The notes beneath the pieces were generated by a model, which saw only the letters and a program-made list of their open reading frames with translations, did no database searches and was not told where the DNA came from. A DNA stretch of 47,058 nucleotides from Clostridia bacterium. Its GTDB lineage: Bacteria; Bacillota; Clostridia; Lachnospirales; WQUN01. Both the position numbers and the translations under genes were made by a program. Shown here piece by piece: positions 8,083 through 16,616 of this stretch (its first letter is position 1; every line of letters begins with the position of its first letter). The stretch is from contig BNUF01000006.1 in NCBI GenBank assembly GCA_025997155.1, positions 1 to 47,058 of the forward strand, read 5' to 3'.

Positions 8083-9000
8083 TCAGCCGTCAGTTTTCAT
8101 AGTTTCAACAAGTTCCTTAAGCACTTCGTCGGCTTTCGCGTATTCAACCTGGCAAGTCCCGACCTGTCTGTGTCCGCCGCCGCCGTGTTTAAGCAGAAGT
8201 CTGCCCACGTCCGTCTTCGAGGTGCGGTTAAGAATACTGTGTCCGACCGCAATCGGGCAATTCTGTTTCCCGCGTCCGTCCACCGCCCAAATCGAGATGT
8301 TTTGCTCCGGAAAAAGGCTGTATATAAGGAAACGATTACCCGTGTAAATAGTCTCCACTCCGCGCAAGTCCGTCAAAATAACGTTGCCGTCAATCGTGGT
8401 ATATTTAAGCAGCATTTCCTTAAAAAGTTCGTTCTGCTCATAATACATAGCTTCGCGTTCTTTAACGTCGGGAAGCGACAAAATCTCTTCAATATTCTTG
8501 GAACGACATTCTTCGATAAGAATTTCCATAAGTTCGTAATTGCTGATTCTGAACTGTCTAAACCGCCCGAGTCCCGTGCGCGGGTCCATCATAAACCCCA
8601 AAAGAACCCAACCCTTTGGATTCAAAATGTCGTCAATCTGGAGTTTGCCCGAATCGACAGCGTCCACGGCGACAATCATATTCTCAAAATGCCCGAGTTT
8701 CTCAATCCCGCCGTAATACTCATAAACGATACGCGCCGCCGAATCCGCAAGACGGCTTTCGCCCTTAAACTCAACCGCGCCGACTCTCTCCGACTCGCTC
8801 GAATGGTGGTCAAACCACATATTACAGCCCGCGACATAAGGAATATTCGCCAAAACGTCGTCGTCCGAAACCTGAACCAACCCGTCCTGTATATCTTTCG
8901 GGTGAACGAACTTCCAGTGGTCAATGACACCAAGTTCCTTAAGAAGCGCGGCACACGCCAAACCGTCGAAATCCGACCTTGTAAGCAATCTCATATTCAT
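8083..9000 (-). CDS. DHH/DHHA1 family phosphoesterase
   Basis: A 305-aa phosphoesterase of the exopolyphosphatase-like / NrnA-like group. The metal-binding motifs SDFDGLACAALL (residues about 8-19) and WFDHHSSE (DHH motif, near 63) are present, and the C-terminal DHHA1 domain ends with GGGHRQVGTCQVE. Substrates of such proteins include nano-RNA, pAp, polyphosphate and cyclic dinucleotide products, and the sequence does not decide between them. Two ATGs (9000 and 8994) are possible. ATAGGGGT touches the first and is better spaced for the second. It lies downstream of tRNA-Ser under the same promoter. Confidence 0.85.
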   Translation of the reverse strand: MNMRLLTRSDFDGLACAALLKELGVIDHWKFVHPKDIQDGLVQVSDDDVLANIPYVAGCNMWFDHHSSESERVGAVEFKGESRLADSAARIVYEYYGGIEKLGHFENMIVAVDAVDSGKLQIDDILNPKGWVLLGFMMDPRTGLGRFRQFRISNYELMEILIEECRSKNIEEILSLPDVKEREAMYYEQNELFKEMLLKYTTIDGNVILTDLRGVETIYTGNRFLIYSLFPEQNISIWAVDGRGKQNCPIAVGHSILNRTSKTDVGRLLLKHGGGGHRQVGTCQVEYAKADEVLKELVETMKTDG

Positions 9001-9030
9001 ACCCCTATCTTAGCAATCTAAAACACAAAA

Positions 9031-9122
9031 CGGAGAAGGAGGGATTCGAACCCTCGCGCCGGAATAACCCGACCTATTCCCTTAGCGGGGGAGCCTCTTA
9101 CAGCCAGCTTGAGTACTTCTCC
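9031..9122 (-). tRNA. tRNA-Ser (anticodon GCU)
   Basis: The acceptor stem GGAGAAG pairs with CTTCTCC, with discriminator G at 9031. The anticodon loop reads CCGCTAA, giving GCU for AGC/AGU serine codons. A long variable arm, typical of serine tRNAs, lies between the anticodon stem and the T arm (GGTTCGAATCC). The length is 92 nt. The CCA end is not encoded. Confidence 0.93.
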
Positions 9123-9137
9123 AAAGACTACTCTAAA

Positions 9138-9166
9138 ATTATACAGGACGCGATAATTTTTGTCAA
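9138..9166 (-). promoter_or_regulatory. Strong sigma-A promoter of tRNA-Ser / DHH gene
   Basis: On the minus strand TTGACA (9166-9161) and TATAAT (9143-9138) are both perfect consensus and separated by exactly 17 bp. The start of transcription would fall about 10 bp before the tRNA. Confidence 0.9.
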
Positions 9167-9213
9167 GCATAAATTTCAAAAATTCCCGCGTCCCGCAGTT
9201 TTAGAATTAATCG

Positions 9214-10233
9214 TTAAAAATTTATTCTAACAGCCGTAGCTTCCCCAGGCGTGCCGTCGTTATATAAGAATTCGCTCAAATCCTCGGAAAGATATCCGTA
9301 ATAAACCCGCCCGTTATTCAAAATCACCTTGACGGGGTTGTCTTTATCCGCCGTAACCACGTATGAAAAAGTCACCTTGGTGTTATCGTTATCGTTCGAC
9401 CACGTTTCAAAAAGCCCCGAGCCGTCCCCGCCGAAAGTAAACTTGGTTTGAGCCGTAAGATTCTTCCCGTCAGCCGAATTTTCCGTACTGAATATACCGA
9501 TGACGTTATCCGCGCCGTCCCCGTCAAACGGAGTAGCGGGAGTCGTCAGCTCAAGCGCGTCCGAAAGTTCGCTCTTAATAACAAACCCGTCGTTATCAGT
9601 CCCGACAGAACGAACCTTAAAACTGTAATCCGTCCCCGCCGTAAGCCCCGACACGATATAAGCGGGCTCATTCCCGTTCCACGCTCTAACCGCCCTGATT
9701 TGCTTATAATCCTCGCCCGCAAGTACATACACCTCAAAATCATAGGCGCGAAACACCGACGAAAAACCCAGCTGTACCTTATTCGGCAGCGCGAACGTCT
9801 TATAATTCGGCGCGTTAATGTCAGGCGCAATCAGCTTAGCGGGCGTTTTCGCCGAAACGATATCGGAATACTTACCGACTGTAGCTTCTTCGTTCGCGTC
9901 AACGTCAACCGCCGCCACCCTGAACTTGTACTCCGTGTCAAGGTCAAGCTCGTTTTGGTTAACCATATACGAAGTAACCGTAACGGGATACGCGCCGTCA
10001 ATCCTGCTGAAATCCGCCTCTCCGTCCTTCTTCTCGTACACATAGTACTTATCCGCGCCGTCAACCGCGTCCCAGTTAAGATAAAACCCCGAAACCTCCT
10101 GTGTCGGCACTTTGTCAAACCCGTAATCCTCCGCGGTAAGCTCTTGCGGCGCGGGAAGTTCCGCCGCGTACACCGAAGCCGCCGACCCAAAAACGGCCGC
10201 CGCAACCAAAATCCCCGAAACCATTTTCTTCAT
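9214..10233 (-). CDS. Secreted fibronectin type III domain protein
   Basis: A 339-aa exported protein of unknown role. The start at 10233 is chosen for GGAGGA seven bases upstream and because it yields a clean signal peptide (MKKMVSGILVAAAVFGSAASVYA, cut after AYA-like VYA). Two fibronectin-III-like domains follow (about 30-130, with FYLNWDAVDGADKYYVYEK, and 135-235, with VQLGFSSVFRAYDFEVYV). A C-terminal beta-rich module of about 100 aa then follows, which I do not recognise. There is no anchor motif, so it is probably released or held by interaction. Confidence 0.75.
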   Translation of the reverse strand: MKKMVSGILVAAAVFGSAASVYAAELPAPQELTAEDYGFDKVPTQEVSGFYLNWDAVDGADKYYVYEKKDGEADFSRIDGAYPVTVTSYMVNQNELDLDTEYKFRVAAVDVDANEEATVGKYSDIVSAKTPAKLIAPDINAPNYKTFALPNKVQLGFSSVFRAYDFEVYVLAGEDYKQIRAVRAWNGNEPAYIVSGLTAGTDYSFKVRSVGTDNDGFVIKSELSDALELTTPATPFDGDGADNVIGIFSTENSADGKNLTAQTKFTFGGDGSGLFETWSNDNDNTKVTFSYVVTADKDNPVKVILNNGRVYYGYLSEDLSEFLYNDGTPGEATAVRINF

Positions 10234-10273
10234 AAATATGTCCTCCAAAATTCGCAATCTATAAACCACCTAT

Positions 10274-10302
10274 ATAATACCTCACAAAATCCCCCGCGTC
10301 AA
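10274..10302 (-). promoter_or_regulatory. Promoter of the fibronectin-III gene
   Basis: On the minus strand TTGACG and TATTAT are spaced by 17 bp, ending about 40 bp before the start codon at 10233. Confidence 0.7.
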
Positions 10303-10305
10303 TCC

Positions 10306-10334
10306 TTGTTTTTTAACTCGAATTAGTTTAAAAT
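10306..10334 (+). promoter_or_regulatory. Promoter of valS
   Basis: TTGTTT and TAAAAT are spaced by 17 bp, about 33 bp before the valS ATG. The leader is too short to hold a T-box, so valS here is not under T-box control. Confidence 0.55.
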
Positions 10335-10366
10335 TATATAAAAAACGGAACTTTGGAGGACTGCAA

Positions 10367-12994
10367 ATGAAAGAAATAGCGAAAAACTTTGATTATAAAT
10401 CGGCGGAAGCGCGAATCTACAAAAAGTGGCTGGAAAAAAACTACTTCCACGCGGTTGTCGACAAAACCAAAAAACCCTTCTCAATAGTTATGCCGCCCCC
10501 CAACATAACGGGGCAACTCCACCTGGGACACGCCCTCAACCTCACCATTCAGGACATTCTAATCCGCTCCAAAAAAATGCAAGGCTACAACGCCCTCTGG
10601 ATGCCCGGCTGCGACCACGCGAGCATCGCCACAGAAGTAAAAATAGTACAGTCGTTAGCCGCCGAGGGTGTCACAAAAGAATCCCTAGGACGCGAGGGTT
10701 TTCTTGAACGCGCCTGGCAATGGAAAGAAACCTACGGCGGGCGAATCTTCAGTCAGTTCAAGCGTCTGGGTTGCGCCTGCGACTGGGAACGCGAGCGTTT
10801 TACGATGGACGCTGGGCTAAGCCGCGCCGTACAGGAAGTTTTTATCAAAATGTACAACGACGGCAAAATCTACCACGGCGAAAAACTTATAAACTGGTGT
10901 CCGAAATGCCGCACGACAATCTCCGACGCGGAAGTTGACCATGTGGAAAAAGCCGCCCATTTCTGGCATCTAAAATACAAAATCGACGGCGCACAGGACT
11001 ACCTCTGTTTCGCCACGACCCGCCCCGAGACCGCCCTAGGCGACACCGCGATAGCCGTAAACCCCGCCGACTCCCGCTACACCGCCCTAATCGGGAAAAC
11101 CGTGACCGTCCCCATAGTAGACCGCCGTATCCCAATCATAGCGGACGAATATGTCGATATGGAATTTGGCACGGGCGTCGTAAAAATCACCCCCGCCCAC
11201 GACCCCAACGATTACGAAATGGGACTGCGCCACAAACTCGACATAATAAACGTAATGAACGACGACGGCACAATGAACGAAAACGCGGGCAAGTTTTGCG
11301 GCTTAACGACCCTCTCCTGCCGCGAAAAAATAGTAGAAGAATTTAAAAACCTAGGACTTTTTGTCAAGACGGAAGCTCTAACCCACAACGTCGGCACACA
11401 CGAACGCTGCGGCGAAATCATCGAGCCCCTTATCCGCAAACAATGGTTCGTGCGTATGAAAGACCTAGCAATCCCCGCGATAGACGCGTACACCAACAAA
11501 GAACTAAACCTTGTCCCCGACCGTTTCGGCAAAATCTACCTGAACTGGCTAAACAACATTCGCGACTGGTGCATTTCCCGCCAGCTCTGGTGGGGACACC
11601 GAATACCCGCCTACTACTGCGACTCCTGCGGCGAAGTCACGGTAGCGGGAGACCCCCCGAAATCCTGCCCAAAATGCGGACACCAAAGCCTAACCCAAGA
11701 CGAGGACGTTCTCGACACGTGGTTCTCCTCCGCCCTCTGGGCGTTCTCCACCCTAAACTGGCTTGACGACAAAGAGGGCTTACTGGACTACTTCTACCCC
11801 ACAAGCGTCCTTGTAACAGGCTATGACATAATCTTCTTCTGGGTAATCCGTATGGTTTTCTCGGGAATATACAATATGGGGCAACTCCCTTTCAAGGACG
11901 TACTCTTTACGGGCATTATCCGCGACGAACAAGGCCGCAAAATGAGCAAATCCCTAGGCAACGGCATAGACCCCGTCGAAATCATCGACAAATACGGAGC
12001 GGACGTTCTCCGCGTCTGTCTACTAATCGGCACAACCCCAGGCGGCGACTCCCGCTTCAAACAGGACAAGGTGGAATCCGCCCGCAACTTCACCAACAAA
12101 CTCTGGAACGCGACCCGTTTCATTCTTATGTTCGACGACGGAACCAAAACCGCCCAAAAAGACCTCACCAACACCGACAAATGGATACTAAGCACGATAA
12201 ACAACGTATCCCGCGACCTAACCGCAAACCTAGACAACTACGAACTGGGGCTTGCCGTGACAAAAGTCTACAACTTCATCTGGGACGAGTTCTGCGACTG
12301 GTACATCGAAATGGTAAAACCCCGTCTCTACAACAACGACGACCCGACACGCGCCGCCGCCCTCTACACCCTAAAAACCGCCCTCACAAAAGCCCTAAAG
12401 CTCCTCCACCCCTTTATGCCCTTCATAACCGAAGAAATCTTTACCTACCTCCAAGACGACGAAGAAAGCCTCCTAACCTCCGAGTGGAGTTTTTACGACG
12501 AATCTCTAAAATTTGAAAAAGAAGAATCCGACATATTGCTTATAAAAGAAGCAATAAAATCAGTCCGCAACATTCGCGTGGAAAAGGACGTACCCGCCGC
12601 GAAAAAAGTCCGCGTAATCCTTGTGTCCGAGGACGAAGCCGCCCTAAAAGTCTTCGCCGGCGCGTCCTCCTTCTTCCGTATGCTATGCGGCGCGTCCGAA
12701 GTCGAGACCCTAAAGACCTACACCCCCGACCCCGCCGCCGTCGTCTCCTCCGTAATAACCGGCGCGACCCTCTACCTCCCTCTAAACGAACTTGTCGACG
12801 CCGCCAAAGAAAAAGAACGTCTCCAAAAAGAAATCTCCCGCCTTGCCGCCGAAATCACCCGCGCCGAAAGCAAACTCTCAAACGAGGGCTTTACCGCGAA
12901 AGCTCCCCAAAAACTAATAGACGAGGAAAAATCCAAACTCGCCAAATACCGCGCTATGCTCCAAAAAACCAACGAAACCCTGCAAAGTCTCTAA
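10367..12994 (+). CDS. valS: Valyl-tRNA synthetase
   Basis: Charges tRNA-Val in the cytoplasm; 875 aa, normal for the bacterial enzyme. The class I signatures are present: HLGH in PPNITGQLHLGHALN (residues about 45-60) and KMSKSLGN (about 525). The editing domain (CP1) contains FATTRPETALGDTA. A zinc-ribbon-like pair (YCDSCGE, CPKCGHQ) lies before the catalytic second half. The C-terminal coiled coil (KEKERLQKEISRLAAEI) is the tRNA-binding arm specific to ValRS. GGAGG precedes the ATG. Its stop codon TAA is also the left target repeat of a MITE. The coding strand is strongly C-rich. Confidence 0.96.
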   Translation: MKEIAKNFDYKSAEARIYKKWLEKNYFHAVVDKTKKPFSIVMPPPNITGQLHLGHALNLTIQDILIRSKKMQGYNALWMPGCDHASIATEVKIVQSLAAEGVTKESLGREGFLERAWQWKETYGGRIFSQFKRLGCACDWERERFTMDAGLSRAVQEVFIKMYNDGKIYHGEKLINWCPKCRTTISDAEVDHVEKAAHFWHLKYKIDGAQDYLCFATTRPETALGDTAIAVNPADSRYTALIGKTVTVPIVDRRIPIIADEYVDMEFGTGVVKITPAHDPNDYEMGLRHKLDIINVMNDDGTMNENAGKFCGLTTLSCREKIVEEFKNLGLFVKTEALTHNVGTHERCGEIIEPLIRKQWFVRMKDLAIPAIDAYTNKELNLVPDRFGKIYLNWLNNIRDWCISRQLWWGHRIPAYYCDSCGEVTVAGDPPKSCPKCGHQSLTQDEDVLDTWFSSALWAFSTLNWLDDKEGLLDYFYPTSVLVTGYDIIFFWVIRMVFSGIYNMGQLPFKDVLFTGIIRDEQGRKMSKSLGNGIDPVEIIDKYGADVLRVCLLIGTTPGGDSRFKQDKVESARNFTNKLWNATRFILMFDDGTKTAQKDLTNTDKWILSTINNVSRDLTANLDNYELGLAVTKVYNFIWDEFCDWYIEMVKPRLYNNDDPTRAAALYTLKTALTKALKLLHPFMPFITEEIFTYLQDDEESLLTSEWSFYDESLKFEKEESDILLIKEAIKSVRNIRVEKDVPAAKKVRVILVSEDEAALKVFAGASSFFRMLCGASEVETLKTYTPDPAAVVSSVITGATLYLPLNELVDAAKEKERLQKEISRLAAEITRAESKLSNEGFTAKAPQKLIDEEKSKLAKYRAMLQKTNETLQSL

Positions 12995-13157
12995 GAGCCT
13001 GCTCAGCATCTCCATTTTGGGTCTTTTCGGCATCTTTTCCGCCGTACTGCGTCAGCGGCTCCTAGCAAACTGCTTAGGAGTGTGCGTCGTCGCCGCTTCC
13101 TTGTAAGGCGAAAAACCTGCTCGAAAATCCTCCAAAAGCGAGATACTAAACAGGCTC
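12995..13157. mobile_element. MITE-like element, copy 1 (163 bp)
   Basis: The ends GAGCCTGCTCAGCATCTCC and GAGATACTAAACAGGCTC form imperfect terminal inverted repeats. The element is flanked by TAA on both sides (12992-12994 and 13158-13160), the left TAA being the valS stop codon. It has no ORF. An internal near-palindrome (CTCCTAGCA-AAC-TGCTTAGGAG) adds a second hairpin. Copy 2, shorter, is at 32982-33060 with the same ends and the same TAA flanks. Confidence 0.72.
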
Positions 13158-13165
13158 TAACAAAA

Positions 13166-13197
13166 AAAACAGCCTACCTACTCAGGAAGGCTGTTTT
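13166..13197. terminator. Bidirectional terminator between valS and hflX
   Basis: AAAACAGCCT pairs with AGGCTGTTTT across a 12-nt loop, with A-rich and T-rich flanks. It can stop transcripts from both sides. The hflX stop codon is in the loop and its last codons form part of the stem. Confidence 0.8.
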
Positions 13198-14404
13198 TTG
13201 CTAGTTCAGGTGGAACGAACGCGTGTATCCTTGTACCTTCAGAAAGAAACTCCTCCGAGATTATATCGCCCTTTTCGTGTATTAGGTGCAGAAACTGCCC
13301 GTTAGTGTAAGGGATTACTATATCGATTTCCGTCTTGAGTTTCCTTAATTCAGTTTCAACAGCGTTAAGCAGCGCGTCCTTCCCCTGCCCCGTTTTCGCG
13401 GAAATCCTAACCCGCGCCGCCGCCCCCGAATCCGCAAAATTAGCGTTTGCGGCAACGTCAATCTTGTTATATACTTCAATGACAGGTTTATCTATCCCAA
13501 GCGTTCTAAGCGTCTTGTAAACCGTTTCGGCTTGCTCCGCCGCGTCCTTGCTCGAAATGTCAATAACGTGAAGCAGTATATCGGCGTACCCGAGTTCCTC
13601 AATCGTCGCGGAAAACGCCTTTATAATCTGGTGGGGCAATTTCCGAATAAATCCGACAGTATCCGTGAGAATTGCCGCCGCCCCGAGCGGCAGCTCCACG
13701 GCGCGGCTTGTAGTCGTAAGAGTCGCAAAAAGTTCGTCCCGAGCGGCGACCCCCGCGTTCGTCAGCATATTAAGAATCGTGGACTTTCCCGCGTTCGTGT
13801 ACCCCACAAGGGAAATCACGGGCATCTTGTTTCTCTCCCGCCCCTCCCGCAAAACCCTCCGATTCGCCGCGATACCGACAAGTTCCGTGTTAAGATGTTC
13901 TATCCGCGTCTGTATATGCCGCCTGTCCGACTCGAGTTTCGTCTCCCCAGGTCCTCTCGTCCCGATACCGCCGCCTTGCCTCGAAAGCGATTTCCCAAGC
14001 CCCGAAAGCCTTGATTTCCGATAATTAAGCTGAGCGAGTTCCGTTTGTACGATACTTTCCGCCGAATTGGCGTTTTTCGCGAAAATGTCCAAAATCACAA
14101 CCGTTCTGTCGACCACCTTGACTCCCAAAAAATCAGTCATATTTCCGTACTGCGCCGCCGAAAGCTCGTCGTCACAGACAACCCCCGTCGCTCCCGTCTC
14201 TTCAATCTTTTCTTTCAGCTCCGCGAGTTTTCCGCGTCCGAAATAAGTCGCAGGGTGCGTATGCTCCCTGTTTTGCGTAACCCGCCCGACGACCGCGCCG
14301 CCTTGCGTCCGTACAAGTTCCTCCAATTCGTCTAACCACTCATGGTTTTCCTTTTCCCCGAAAACCGCCGCGACGATGTATTTCTCTTCAGGTATATCTC
14401 TCAT
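13178..14404 (-). CDS. hflX: GTPase HflX
   Basis: A 408-aa ribosome-associated GTPase that splits stalled ribosomes. The N-terminal HflX domain carries PATYFGRGKLAEL, a glycine-rich segment (SRQGGGIGTRGPGETKLE) precedes the G domain, G1 is at residues 201-209 (GYTNAGKST), G3 is LTDTVGFI, and G4 appears as NKID. AGAGGA lies before the ATG. The final codons overlap the stem of the terminator at 13166-13197. It lies 15 bp downstream of the SSB-like gene on the same strand. Confidence 0.93.
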   Translation of the reverse strand: MRDIPEEKYIVAAVFGEKENHEWLDELEELVRTQGGAVVGRVTQNREHTHPATYFGRGKLAELKEKIEETGATGVVCDDELSAAQYGNMTDFLGVKVVDRTVVILDIFAKNANSAESIVQTELAQLNYRKSRLSGLGKSLSRQGGGIGTRGPGETKLESDRRHIQTRIEHLNTELVGIAANRRVLREGRERNKMPVISLVGYTNAGKSTILNMLTNAGVAARDELFATLTTTSRAVELPLGAAAILTDTVGFIRKLPHQIIKAFSATIEELGYADILLHVIDISSKDAAEQAETVYKTLRTLGIDKPVIEVYNKIDVAANANFADSGAAARVRISAKTGQGKDALLNAVETELRKLKTEIDIVIPYTNGQFLHLIHEKGDIISEEFLSEGTRIHAFVPPELAKNSLPE

Positions 14405-14419
14405 ATTTTTATCCTCTGC

Positions 14420-15178
14420 TTATTTTTCCAGCGCGGCAACCTCGTCCTCAACAAAATCCCACGACACCATATCGCACTCAATCTTGCCGACGGATACCTC
14501 ATACGCGGTCTTGTTAAGCACCTCTCCGTCCGATAACTTCTTCTGGTACTGTCTTGACTGCATACGCCCCCAAATCCGAATATTCTCGCCGACTTTGAGA
14601 TTCGACGCGAACCGCGCGTTTCGTCCCCACGCGATGCAGGGGATATAATCCGAGTTGTTGTACGGGCGGTTCACCGCAAGAAGTATATCCGCTATTTCAC
14701 GCTTAAACGGCGTTTTCCGATAGACTGTCGGCTTGCAGATGTATCCGTTGAGAACAACTTCGTTAGGGATAAGCTCTCCCGAATCAAAGCTACTTGCATT
14801 AAATTCAGCCGCCTTGAAAAACGATTTCTCTTCTCCATGGTCCTCCCCTTCTTCCTCCTCTGTATCCGCGAGAAAGTCGATGTCGCGGACAAACACGGTC
14901 AGTATAAGCCGGTTCCGCTGCTCCTGTTTGATATAGCTGTTGTAGGAACGCAGCTGCCCCTCAATTTTTATTTTCTCGCCCTCACGGAGTGCGTCAACGC
15001 TTGTTACGCGGTCGGACACGGTCACGGGCAAAACGTCGGTCGCCTCGCTGAGTCGCTCCACCTCGATATCGAATGTGTAAAAACTCTCCCCGTATATCTT
15101 GTGGCTGAACAAAGGCTCGGAAAACACGTTGCCTGTAAGGGTGACGGTGTTATCTGTAAAGTAATTAGTCTGAGTCAT
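14420..15178 (-). CDS. Single-stranded-DNA-binding-like protein with two OB folds
   Basis: The 252-aa protein has two SSB-type OB domains, about 5-110 (NTVTLTGNVFSEPLFSHKI, EGEKIKIEGQLRSYNSY) and 135-235 (NEVVLNGYICKPTVYRKTP, IPCIAWGRNARFASNLKVGENI). An acidic linker lies between them. Classical SSB has one OB fold and an acidic tail; this double form is found in Clostridia, where its role beside the true SSB is unclear. AAGGGGG precedes the ATG. A TATAAT-like -10 lies near 15237 on the minus strand, but I cannot place a -35. Confidence 0.75.
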   Translation of the reverse strand: MTQTNYFTDNTVTLTGNVFSEPLFSHKIYGESFYTFDIEVERLSEATDVLPVTVSDRVTSVDALREGEKIKIEGQLRSYNSYIKQEQRNRLILTVFVRDIDFLADTEEEEGEDHGEEKSFFKAAEFNASSFDSGELIPNEVVLNGYICKPTVYRKTPFKREIADILLAVNRPYNNSDYIPCIAWGRNARFASNLKVGENIRIWGRMQSRQYQKKLSDGEVLNKTAYEVSVGKIECDMVSWDFVEDEVAALEK

Positions 15179-15256
15179 CTTTACAACCCCCTTAGGTTGA
15201 TTAGGATATTAAAATCCCGTCTCTCAAGTACATTATACTCCAAGTTTTTACATTTT

Positions 15257-15700
15257 TTAGTTACATAGTAAAAATGTGGAAATAGACGCCAAAATGTCAG
15301 ATACCTGTATTTCTTGTGACGCGGTGACAGGAAACTCCTGCTCAATCACCTTTTGTCCCGAAAGATTGCGAAAAGCCCGCATAACGCAAACCTGAACCGT
15401 CGTGCCAAAGTCCGAAGACACAATGCTTGAAGCGCTCACACAAGCTCCGCGCCCAAACCCGTAAGTCAGAAACCTCCGCCCCTTAGCACATTCGTAAAGT
15501 TCGCGTATGTCCGAATTGATAAGAATAATGTCACTTTCGCGAAGACTTTGCGTAAACCTCCGCGCAAGTTCGATATCCTCCGCCGAATTCAAAACCGCGA
15601 CGACCCGCTCGCCGCTTGGCCGTTTGCGTAAATCCATTTTTGATACGCTGAGCCCGAAATTTATAAACCGCGAAACACCGACAGTAAACACTTGCGTCAC
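15257..15700 (-). CDS. Stand-alone Mur-ligase-middle-domain-like protein
   Basis: The GTG at 15700 is chosen because AAAGGAGG lies eight bases upstream; a longer reading to 15787 lacks a site. The 147-aa product follows the pattern of the late central domain of MurE/MurF-type ligases: VVAVLNSAEDI, IILINSDIREL, then FLTYGFGRGACVSASSIV and a strand-rich segment ending EFPVTASQEIQVSDILASIS. The P-loop and the C-terminal amino-acid-binding domain are absent, so it is unlikely to be a working ligase. Role unknown. Confidence 0.5.
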   Translation of the reverse strand: MTQVFTVGVSRFINFGLSVSKMDLRKRPSGERVVAVLNSAEDIELARRFTQSLRESDIILINSDIRELYECAKGRRFLTYGFGRGACVSASSIVSSDFGTTVQVCVMRAFRNLSGQKVIEQEFPVTASQEIQVSDILASISTFLLCN

Positions 15701-16016
15701 GGCGTTCCCCTCCTTTTGCACACTATTTTTAATAGTATCCGCAAGAAAGGTCTTTTTACAACTTTGTAACATATTTGTAATTGTCAAGGTACAAGTTTAG
15801 CATTCTGCTAGTTGTTGGGATAAGCCGAAAGAATAATCGGCATAAGTGAAAGCAATTTTGAGACCGCCGTTGTGAGACGTTTTACTCTTCTCATATATAA
15901 TAACGTCTTTTTCCAAAAATCCCTTTAGCGTTTTAATAAAAAAATGTGAGCGGTATAAAATAAGCAACAATACGAAGACACGCGCATATTATATCAAAAA
16001 AGCCGGAGGTGTGTCT

Positions 16017-16616
16017 ATGGGGATAAGCGGAGTGAAATTCGATTATGAAACAAGTGTCGTGTCACAAAAACAGTTTAACGCGCACATAAAACTATACGAC
16101 GGGTATGTTGAAAATTTTAACAAAATAGAGAGGGACAAAAACTCCCTGACGGCGGAGGAACTAGGCGGGGCGAACACCACCTACAGCGCGGCGCGAAACG
16201 TTGGAACAAGCGAAACCTTCGCCCTTGACGCGGTGATACTTCACGAACTCTATTTTGAAAATCTGGGAGATTCCGAATGTAAACGCAGCGAGAAAGTTGA
16301 CGAAATTCTGTCAAAAAATTTCGGCGGCGTTTCGGAGTTTTCGGCGAAATTCAAGGCGGCGGGGCTTGCGGCGCGGGGCTGGGTCGTGCTTGCGTACAGC
16401 TTCCGCGCCGAATCCTGCAATATATTCGCCCAAGACGCCCACGACGCGGGAGTCGTCCACGAAAGTCGCCCCCTGCTCGTACTCGATATGTACGAACACG
16501 CGTATTTTCTCGATTACGCGACGGATAAAGGCGCGTATATCGACAATTTCCTGCTGGGAGTAAACTGGGCGAAAGTCGCGGAGCGTGCCGCGAAATTACA
16601 GAGCTTGCTTGGCTAA
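16017..16616 (+). CDS. Superoxide dismutase, Fe/Mn family
   Basis: Dismutates superoxide to H2O2 and O2. ATG 16017 is chosen over GTG 16011 because GGAGG ends at 16009. The 199-aa protein has all four metal ligands: His23 (AHIKLYDGYV), His76 (LHELYFENLG), Asp157 and His161 (LDMYEHAYFLDY). The metal, Fe or Mn, is not decided by these. About 230 bp without a gene lies upstream. It contains an AT-rich stretch with TATAAT-like hexamers and a small GACGTT/AACGTC inverted repeat, but no confident promoter. Its last 21 bases overlap the convergent cheW-like gene. Confidence 0.9.
   Translation: MGISGVKFDYETSVVSQKQFNAHIKLYDGYVENFNKIERDKNSLTAEELGGANTTYSAARNVGTSETFALDAVILHELYFENLGDSECKRSEKVDEILSKNFGGVSEFSAKFKAAGLAARGWVVLAYSFRAESCNIFAQDAHDAGVVHESRPLLVLDMYEHAYFLDYATDKGAYIDNFLLGVNWAKVAERAAKLQSLLG

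Noticed and set aside
10270..10366. T-box or other riboswitch upstream of valS
   Set aside because: Only 97 bp are available and the two promoters fill them; no T-box motif or specifier hairpin is seen.
15788..16010. PerR- or Fur-type operator upstream of superoxide dismutase
   Set aside because: Only a 6-bp inverted repeat and AT-rich hexamers are visible; nothing matches a known box well enough.
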